From NCBI RefSeq assembly GCF_003990975.1, contig NZ_RZJR01000011.1, positions 124,001-188,000 of the forward strand: a stretch of DNA of 64,000 nt, read 5' to 3'. Made by a program: the position numbers and the translations under genes. The notes below the pieces were generated by a model. The model searched no databases and was not told the DNA's origin. It worked only from the letters and a program-made list of their open reading frames with translations. Shown here piece by piece: positions 57,988 to 64,000 of this stretch (the first letter of the stretch is position 1; each line of letters begins with the position of its first letter). Source of the stretch: Cohnella sp. AR92 (GTDB taxonomy: Bacteria; Bacillota; Bacilli; Paenibacillales; Paenibacillaceae).

Positions 57988-59139
57988 ATGGCCCATGAAG
58001 ACAAGCAATTCTCGACCAAGCTGATCCACTTCGGAGGCGAGATCGACAAGGCGACCGGCGCTTCGAGCGTTCCGATCTACCAGGCGTCGACCTTCCATCA
58101 CTTCGATCTGGACAACCCTCCGGCGCACGACTACAGCCGCTCGGGCAACCCGACGCGCGAAGCGTTGGAGAACTATATCGCCCTCCTGGAGGGAGGCGCG
58201 CGCGGCTTCGCGTTCGCTTCCGGCATGGCGGCGATCTCGACGTCGTTCCTGCTGCTGTCGGCGGGCGACCATGTGATCGTGACCGAAGACGTATACGGCG
58301 GAACCTATCGTCTCCTGACGACGGTGCTTAATCGACTGAACATCGATTCGACCTTCGTGGACATGACGGACTTCGAGCAAGTGAAGCAGGCTCTTCAACC
58401 GAATACGAAGGCCGTATTCATGGAGACCCCTTCCAACCCGACGCTCAAGATCACGGACATCGCCGAGATCGCGTCTTGGGCGAAGGAGCATGGCCTGCTG
58501 ACCATGCTGGACAATACGTTCATGACCCCTTATCATCAACGTCCGATCGAGCTTGGCGTCGATATCGTCATCCATAGCGCCACCAAGTTCCTCGGCGGGC
58601 ACAGCGACGTGCTCGCGGGCCTCGTCGTCACGGCGGACGAAGCGTTGGGCCGCCGCGTGAAGCAGCTCCAGAACGGCCTCGGCACCGTGCTGAGCGCGCA
58701 GGAGAGCTGGCTGCTCATGAGAGGCATGAAGACGCTGCAAGTGCGCATGGAAGGAAGCGAGAAGAGCGCCGCGAAGCTGGCCGCTTGGCTGCAAGATCAC
58801 CCCGGCGTCGAGAAAGTTTATTATCCCGGACTCGACGATCACCCGCGCCGCGAAATCCATGCGAAGCAGTCCAAAGGCTTCGGAGCCGTCGTATCCTTCG
58901 ATGTGGGCAGCGGAGAACGCGCCCGCAAGCTGCTGGGCAAAGTGAAGCTGCCGATCGTGGCCGTAAGCCTAGGCGCGGTCGAGAGCATTCTCTCTTACCC
59001 GGCGATGATGTCCCATGCCGCCATGCCGCGCGAGGTGAGGCTGGCGCGAGGCATTACGGACGGACTCGTCCGGTATTCGGTCGGATTGGAAGATGTTGAC
59101 GATTTGATTCGCGATTTAGCCCAAGCTCTCGACATTTAA
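57988..59139 (+). CDS. metC: cystathionine beta-lyase (MetC type)
   Basis: The second transsulfuration enzyme splits cystathionine to homocysteine. The 383-residue paralogue of its neighbour shows YSRSGNPTREALENYIALLE, VYGGTYRLLT, ETPSNPTLKITDI and the PLP Lys in VIHSATKFLGGHSDVLAG. AAGGAGG precedes the ATG inside the end of the previous gene. Its product would go to MetE at 14.9 kb. The assignment to the lyase rather than the synthase rests on operon order. Confidence 0.9.
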   Translation: MAHEDKQFSTKLIHFGGEIDKATGASSVPIYQASTFHHFDLDNPPAHDYSRSGNPTREALENYIALLEGGARGFAFASGMAAISTSFLLLSAGDHVIVTEDVYGGTYRLLTTVLNRLNIDSTFVDMTDFEQVKQALQPNTKAVFMETPSNPTLKITDIAEIASWAKEHGLLTMLDNTFMTPYHQRPIELGVDIVIHSATKFLGGHSDVLAGLVVTADEALGRRVKQLQNGLGTVLSAQESWLLMRGMKTLQVRMEGSEKSAAKLAAWLQDHPGVEKVYYPGLDDHPRREIHAKQSKGFGAVVSFDVGSGERARKLLGKVKLPIVAVSLGAVESILSYPAMMSHAAMPREVRLARGITDGLVRYSVGLEDVDDLIRDLAQALDI

Positions 59140-59231
59140 TTCGCCGCAAATTGTCAAGATATTCTATTCAGATCTCTTTCATTCATGTTACAATGACGGT
59201 GCGGTTACATGACGAGGGTGGCTGATCTGTT

Positions 59232-60602
59232 GTGAGAGTACGCGGTTTCTTGGATCGACTTCTTATCGGTGCCAAACTGTTGATGACCGACCGTTCGCTC
59301 CGAATATTCCCGCCCGACTTCACTCTCCGCAAGCCAATCGAGGCTATGCTGGACAAACATCTGAATCGCGGCGATTTATGTTATCTTGCGTTATTTCGAT
59401 GGGACTGCCCGGAATCGCATCACGTTCCGTTCAAGGCGCTTCAGCCTTATCTGAAGCTGGAGACGAGAAGAAGCTTGTCTTCCTTGGCCGGCGCGCAATG
59501 GGACGATTCCGAGATCATCGGGATGGATCAATTCGGCCCGCAAGAATTCGTTATGATTATCAAGGGGGAGCGCCATGCCGGCACGGAATTCATTCCGGCC
59601 GCGCTCTACCATAGATTGGAGTCTCTCCGGCTCTCCGTCGAATCGAAAGTCAGCTGCGTCAAAGGAATGAACGCGAACATTCCTTTAACCGGAAGCTACG
59701 TTCCGCTGTCGGCTTCCTATCAGGAAGGAATGACGAACGGAGAGCTGCTGCAGGAGTCCTACCGTTTCGCCCTGGCTCTTGCGACCCGCCAATTATCTCC
59801 GCAGGTCATCGCGGCGAGACGCCTGCTGGAGCAGATCCTTCAGAATCGCGACATCTCGGTGCTCGCTCAGCCGATCATGAACTTGAAGAACGGGGACGTC
59901 TTCGGCTGGGAGATTCTGACGCGAGGCCCCGTAGGGAGCATCTTCCACCGTCCGGACGAGCTGTTCCAGTTCGCCAGCCAGAGCAAGCAGCTTGGCCGAC
60001 TGGAATTCATGGTCGTGAAGCTTGCGTTGGAGGAAGTGGCCACGCGGAAGATTCAGGAGCCCGTCTTCCTGAACATCACAGCGGTAACGCTTAACAATCC
60101 GGCCTTCCTCGAGCATGTTCTGGAATGCCTGTCGCGTCATCCTTCGCTTTCTCCACGGCAGATTATCTTCGAGATTACCGAGAGGCATGCCGTGGAGGAC
60201 TTCGAGAAGATGCTGGCCATTCTTAAATCCTTCCGCAGCCACGGATTCCGCTTCGCGGTGGACGATATGGGAGCAGGTTATTCGAGCCTCCAGTGGATCG
60301 GCGAGATGGCTCCCGAACTGATCAAGATCGATCGTTCCGTCATCCAACACGTCGATCGGATCTCGGTCAAGGAAAGCCTATTGAAGGCGATCGTGACGGC
60401 GGCCGGAGAGATGAGCTGCGAGGTCGTGGCGGAGGGCGTCGAACGCGAGGAGGAAGCGGACGTGCTGTTCCGATTGAACGTCGGTATGGGGCAGGGCTAT
60501 TACTTCGCCAGACCGAACGTGCTTCTGCATGAGCATGAACGCCATGTCTTCCAAGAAACCAAACAACGTATCCAGTACCGCCGCGATCAAGTCGCCTCCT
60601 AG
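59232..60602 (+). CDS. EAL-domain cyclic-di-GMP phosphodiesterase
   Basis: A GTG start with GAGGGTGG upstream gives 456 residues. The N-terminal 190 residues are of unknown type; the C-terminal half is an EAL domain. Metal and catalytic motifs are complete: GWEILTRGP (the EAL position), FLNITAVTL, IIFEITERHAV, VDDMGAGYSSL, IKIDRS and VAEGVEREEEADVL. So hydrolysis of c-di-GMP is likely. No GGDEF domain is fused. A degenerate GGDEF-like protein lies 1.3 kb away on the other strand. Confidence 0.9.
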   Translation: MRVRGFLDRLLIGAKLLMTDRSLRIFPPDFTLRKPIEAMLDKHLNRGDLCYLALFRWDCPESHHVPFKALQPYLKLETRRSLSSLAGAQWDDSEIIGMDQFGPQEFVMIIKGERHAGTEFIPAALYHRLESLRLSVESKVSCVKGMNANIPLTGSYVPLSASYQEGMTNGELLQESYRFALALATRQLSPQVIAARRLLEQILQNRDISVLAQPIMNLKNGDVFGWEILTRGPVGSIFHRPDELFQFASQSKQLGRLEFMVVKLALEEVATRKIQEPVFLNITAVTLNNPAFLEHVLECLSRHPSLSPRQIIFEITERHAVEDFEKMLAILKSFRSHGFRFAVDDMGAGYSSLQWIGEMAPELIKIDRSVIQHVDRISVKESLLKAIVTAAGEMSCEVVAEGVEREEEADVLFRLNVGMGQGYYFARPNVLLHEHERHVFQETKQRIQYRRDQVAS

Positions 60603-60623
60603 GTGACTGCGGCGGTCTTTTTA
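60579..60623 (+). terminator. terminator after the EAL gene
   Basis: ACCGCCGC and GCGGCGGT arms with an inner AGTC/GACT pair are followed by CTTTTTA. The 5' arm is inside the coding sequence. Confidence 0.75.
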
Positions 60624-60686
60624 TGCTACCATAAGCAATGACAGGTTTAACGATACATAACTGGGCAACCGGAGAGGAGCAAGACG

Positions 60687-61826
60687 ATGAGTGGAATCGA
60701 TCGTATTTTGGAACAGGCGCTGCGCGGCGAACGCCTCGGGCAAGAGGAGATAATCGCCTTGTTCGAGAGCGACGAGATCGAGAAGATGGGCAGGACCGCC
60801 AACGAGATCATGAAGAAGTGGCATCCGGAGCCGATCACGACCTTCGTGGTGGGGCGCAACGTGAACTATACGAATATCTGCGACGTCTATTGCCGGTTCT
60901 GCGCTTTCTACCGCGCGCCGGGCTCGGAGCAGGGCTACGTGCTTCCCGACGAAGCGATCCTGCAGAAGATTCAAGAGACGGTAGACGTGGGCGGCACGGA
61001 GATTCTCATGCAAGGCGGAACGAATCCGAACCTGCCGTTCTCCTATTACACGGACCTGCTGAGGAAGATCAAAGCCAGGTTCCCGAACATCACGATGCAT
61101 TCGTTCTCCCCGGCGGAGATTCGCAAGATGGTCGACGTCTCCGACGGCTTGACGCTGGAGGAAGTCGTGCGCCAGATTCACGAGGCGGGCCTCGATTCCC
61201 TGCCCGGCGGCGGAGCGGAGATTCTGGACGACCGCACGCGCAAGAAGATCAGCCGGCTTAAAGGCTCTTGGCGCGATTGGATGGACGTCATGACGGCGGC
61301 TCACAAGGAAGGCATGACGACGACCGGTACGATGGTGATCGGGTTCGGGGAATCGATGGAGGAACGCGCGCTGCATCTCCTGCGGATCCGCGAGGCGCAG
61401 GACGAGTGCATTCAGAACGGTTATCCGTCCAAAGGCTTCCTTGCCTTTATTCCTTGGACATTCCAGCCGGATAATACCAACATGAAGCGCGAGAAAGCGA
61501 CGCCGGAGGAATACCTGAAGACGCTGGCGATCAGCCGGATCGCTCTCGATAACATTCCGAACTTCCAATCCAGCTGGGTAACCATGGGACCGGAGATCGG
61601 CAAGCTGTCTCTGACATACGGCGCGAACGACTTCGGGAGCACGATGATGGAGGAGAACGTCGTCTCCGCGGCGGGCACGACGCACAAGGTCAATATCGAG
61701 CTGTGTCTGAAGCTGATTCGCGAAGCGGGACGCATTCCTGCCCAGCGCGATACGCAGTATAACATTCTCAAGGTGTTTGACGACGAGAACGAGAAGATCG
61801 CCAAGGATTTCGTCATGCAGAACTAA
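60687..61826 (+). CDS. mqnC: cyclic dehypoxanthinyl futalosine synthase
   Basis: MqnC is a radical SAM enzyme of the futalosine route to menaquinone. The 379 residues carry the iron-sulfur motif CDVYCRFCAF, and AEILMQGGTNPNLP-like (EILMQGGTNPNL), SLPGGGAEILDDRTR and FIPWTFQPDNT segments of this family. GGAGAGGAG precedes the ATG. The other mqn genes are not in the window, which is common. Its presence implies the classic Men route may be absent. Confidence 0.94.
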   Translation: MSGIDRILEQALRGERLGQEEIIALFESDEIEKMGRTANEIMKKWHPEPITTFVVGRNVNYTNICDVYCRFCAFYRAPGSEQGYVLPDEAILQKIQETVDVGGTEILMQGGTNPNLPFSYYTDLLRKIKARFPNITMHSFSPAEIRKMVDVSDGLTLEEVVRQIHEAGLDSLPGGGAEILDDRTRKKISRLKGSWRDWMDVMTAAHKEGMTTTGTMVIGFGESMEERALHLLRIREAQDECIQNGYPSKGFLAFIPWTFQPDNTNMKREKATPEEYLKTLAISRIALDNIPNFQSSWVTMGPEIGKLSLTYGANDFGSTMMEENVVSAAGTTHKVNIELCLKLIREAGRIPAQRDTQYNILKVFDDENEKIAKDFVMQN

Positions 61827-61838
61827 TCTATATCTCAA

Positions 61839-61888
61839 TAAAGGCGGCATCGGGATGCAGTTTCAATCCACCCGATGCCGCCTTTTTA
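61839..61888. terminator. bidirectional terminator between mqnC and the GGDEF-like gene
   Basis: AAAGGCGGCATCGGG and CCCGATGCCGCCTTT arms around a 16-base loop give T runs on both strands. Confidence 0.9.
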
Positions 61889-61916
61889 TTATGCATATTA
61901 ACCTTACCATCATCAT

Positions 61917-63023
61917 TTAGACATCCATTGCGTGCAGCGAAGACGAGATCGCGGTTCGGTTCTTGCCCTTGGACTTCGCCTCGGCCAAAGCTCGGTCGGC
62001 ATTGCCGATCAGCTCGGTCTTGCCCAGACCGGCGGCGTAGGGGATGAGGCCGATGCTGATCGTAACTTTCCCTTCGTCCATACCGGGAAGGCGAAGCTTC
62101 TCGATCCTCTTGCGGAGGTTCTCCATTGAGTCGAACGCTTCTTGGCTGGATGGCCGAAGGAATTGGATCGCGAATTTATCGCCTTCGTACCGGGCTGCCG
62201 TATCATGAGGTCCGAGACGCGAAGCGAGGATATTCGAGATCGAGCGGAGAACCTCGTCCCCTTGCCTATGCCCGTAGCATTCGTTGATTCCCGAGAAGTT
62301 ATCGATATCGATAAAGGCCAGGTAGAGCGGCATGAGTCCCGAGTCGCTCTGACGGACCATCTGTTCCAGGTGAAGGTGGAAGGCGGTATGGTTGCAGGCG
62401 CCGGTCAACGGATCGGTCTTGCTGCGCAGATCCTCCAGATAATTTTCCAGAAGTCTCGAACCTTCGCGGTTCTTGTCGTCGATGTAGTAATCATATAGCG
62501 CTCTGGCCCTTCTGAGGACCGCAATGGCGACGATATTGAAGATGAGAAGAGTAATGAGGATTCCGAGAAGAGTGTCCGAACGAATATGCTGCCGAATATC
62601 GGAATTGAAGATCAGAAGAACGACCAGGGAGACGGCGGAGTTGAGAATGGCATAAAGCAGTTTGGGAAGATGGTAATAGATCAGACTGAGCAGAACGGGC
62701 AAGTGAAGGGAGATTAACAGGAAAGGAACGGGGGTGTGGCTGACGATCAGAATGTCGATCATCAAGGTCGCGGAAGAGAGGAGGATAAACTCCTGATTCT
62801 TCTGCAGCTTGTAAACGGCAAGCGCGGCGACGAAGAGCACGGCGGAGAGCAAGGCGGTCGGCTTCAGCACTTCCTGTATCAGGAAAGAGACGGAATCCTC
62901 GATGTAGAAGATCAGGATGTAAATCTCGATGGCAAGAGAGAGGAGCATGACGGAACCGAGTACGGACAAGACATATCGGTTCAGCTGGTTCTGATCCTGT
63001 TCGACATGGGGAAATGCCATCAT
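61917..63023 (-). CDS. membrane GGDEF-domain protein with a degenerate active site
   Basis: The start is set at MMAFPHVEQDQ, with CGAGG seven bases upstream; a further ATG 15 bases earlier is possible. The 368-residue protein has about six hydrophobic segments (from LSVLGSVMLLSLAIEIYILI) and a C-terminal GGDEF domain (DPLTGACNHTAFHLHL, FIDIDNFSGINECYGHRQGD). The signature is EGDKF instead of GGDEF: the catalytic Glu is replaced by Lys, so diguanylate cyclase activity is doubtful. It may bind c-di-GMP or GTP, or serve as a sensor. Confidence 0.88.
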   Translation of the reverse strand: MMAFPHVEQDQNQLNRYVLSVLGSVMLLSLAIEIYILIFYIEDSVSFLIQEVLKPTALLSAVLFVAALAVYKLQKNQEFILLSSATLMIDILIVSHTPVPFLLISLHLPVLLSLIYYHLPKLLYAILNSAVSLVVLLIFNSDIRQHIRSDTLLGILITLLIFNIVAIAVLRRARALYDYYIDDKNREGSRLLENYLEDLRSKTDPLTGACNHTAFHLHLEQMVRQSDSGLMPLYLAFIDIDNFSGINECYGHRQGDEVLRSISNILASRLGPHDTAARYEGDKFAIQFLRPSSQEAFDSMENLRKRIEKLRLPGMDEGKVTISIGLIPYAAGLGKTELIGNADRALAEAKSKGKNRTAISSSLHAMDV

Positions 63024-63181
63024 TGGTTGGCCTCGCATTCCTCAAATGAATGAGCAGAATTTGCCTGGAGTACCATTGGCGCTTGTTGTCGATTTATAAA
63101 ATATACCATATCGAATTGTCGATCGTATATCCCTTTTTCGGTCACCATATAGTAAGTAAAGGAGACGCCGGGGGTGATCAG

Positions 63182-64000
63182 GTGAAGAAGGATGAGTGGA
63201 CGATCGATACGGGTTCCTGCCGCGATTCATCCGAACGATTGGCTGCCATGCTGAACCAATCTTTCGCGGGATTGTCCGGGAGCCGGGGAGAAGGTCCTTG
63301 GGAAGTATCGCCGGAGGATAACCGCGTTCGCTGCAGCTTGACCATCGAGAAGGGAAGAGAGGATTTCTGCGCCAGAACGGGCATTGCGCTGGCCGAGTTT
63401 ATCGTGTCTGAGAGGGAACCTTGCCTGCTGCGGCAATGGATGCATAAGAAGTACGGCCCGCGCGGCGATCAGGTGGAGGCCGACGTCATGATCTCGGAAG
63501 CGATCGCTTTGCTTGACGGGGAGACGGATTTCGAACCCGACTTGGCTGGATGGGGGCGGTCGCGCAGAATCAAGCGCTGGGGGCAGCCTTTCGCCGACTT
63601 CATGTTGGAGAACGGCTTTATCCATCTCGACGGCTTCCTTCGGTTCCGTATGAAGGAGTATCAGGACGAGGTCAAGGAAGCGGCGGAGACGACGATCGAA
63701 GAGCGAATCATGGAGCGCCAATACCAGGAATTCATGTCGTTGCTTCAAAGCATGGTGGAGTGGCAGGAAGTCCGGGTGCCGGCCGTCCACGTTCTCCACT
63801 CCGGAGGACATGCCTTTAAGCTGCTTGACGAGAAGATGCGTCCTTTGGAGAAGGAAGCGGAGGCGGCGGGCGATCCGGCGCTGGAAGAGGAGCCGCCGAC
63901 AGAGCGTGACGATCAGGAAGAGGAAAGCCTGCTTGTCAGTCGGCTGCTTGCCGCTTCTCCGCGATATCTCTACATTCACACGACCGATCCGGAAGCTCAG
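63182..64000 (+). CDS. ytxC: YtxC-like sporulation protein, C-terminus cut by the window
   Basis: A GTG start opens a frame of 273 codons without stop up to the window end. The protein begins MKKDEWTIDTGSCRDSSERL and contains FADFMLENGFIHLDGFLRFR, IMERQYQEFMSLLQSMVEWQ and VHVLHSGGHAFKLLDEKM, which I recognise as YtxC family sequence. YtxC is a conserved but poorly understood sporulation-associated protein. A Glu-rich segment follows (ALEEEPPTERDDQEEE), longer than I remember for the family. GGGGGTGA lies just before the start. Confidence 0.82.
   Translation, partial: MKKDEWTIDTGSCRDSSERLAAMLNQSFAGLSGSRGEGPWEVSPEDNRVRCSLTIEKGREDFCARTGIALAEFIVSEREPCLLRQWMHKKYGPRGDQVEADVMISEAIALLDGETDFEPDLAGWGRSRRIKRWGQPFADFMLENGFIHLDGFLRFRMKEYQDEVKEAAETTIEERIMERQYQEFMSLLQSMVEWQEVRVPAVHVLHSGGHAFKLLDEKMRPLEKEAEAAGDPALEEEPPTERDDQEEESLLVSRLLAASPRYLYIHTTDPEAQ

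Overview
The window looks like chromosome from a spore-forming, GC-rich member of the Paenibacillaceae (Cohnella- or Paenibacillus-like; this is inferred from gene content, not from a search). The clues are: a CotF-type coat protein and a partner, a Spo0E-family phosphatase and YtxC (endospore former); an Lpl-type sugar ABC system flanked by a YesM/YesN two-component pair; a T-box before pheST and an S-box before metA-metI-metC (Firmicutes regulation); MutS2; and MqnC, which implies the futalosine route to menaquinone. I see no prophage, no insertion sequence with a transposase, no CRISPR array, and no tRNA or rRNA gene. What is unusual is an abundance of short repeats.

Layout. 1-6.5 kb (minus strand): a YesN-type regulator cut by the window edge, an Lpl-type lipoprotein and two permeases, and a YesM-type sensor kinase; both promoters carry cre-like sites. 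6.6-10.7 kb: an SsuE-like FMN reductase, a family-2 glycosyltransferase, an aldolase-fold protein, a TetR regulator and a small unknown. 10.8-14 kb: 5-oxoprolinase as a fused PxpB-PxpC plus PxpA, followed by a gamma-glutamylcyclotransferase-like gene carrying in-frame tandem repeats. 14-14.9 kb: a repeat-rich gap. 14.9-21.4 kb: metE, then a copper module on the other strand (CopC-CopD fusion, kinase, regulator, YcnI). 21.5-30.5 kb: a palindromic element, an MBL hydrolase, T-box/pheST, then a giant ZapA coiled-coil fusion. 30.6-38.2 kb: a chemoreceptor, a CuA lipoprotein, a YvlD-type membrane protein, mutS2, a small membrane cluster and cysK. 38.5-43 kb: a frameshifted nuclease-like gene running into a 51-bp palindrome array, coat proteins, the AlaR/AlaT pair and Spo0E. 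42.7-47.7 kb: cobalamin adenosylation, a pseudouridine synthase, a YusI-like protein, a site-2 protease and an aminotransferase. 47.9-55.2 kb: a second copy of the 183-bp element, a 5'-3' exonuclease, a phosphodiester glycosidase, a second 51-bp palindrome array, nitric oxide synthase, an HRDC protein and CorA. 55.4-64 kb: the S-box met operon, an EAL protein, MqnC, a GGDEF-like protein and YtxC (cut by the window end).

How the genes fit together. CysK, MetA, MetI, MetC and MetE together give a complete transsulfuration path to methionine, but under two kinds of control: an S-box for metA-metI-metC, and a MET-box-like palindrome with no S-box for metE. The cyclotransferase-like gene would make 5-oxoproline and PxpABC would return it to glutamate. 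The copper operon pairs periplasm-facing copper proteins with their own two-component system.

The observations most worth following are the 973-residue ZapA fusion with 11-residue repeats, two unrelated intergenic arrays of short palindromes with exactly the same 51-bp period, and two families of small elements with terminal inverted repeats, one present twice in the window.
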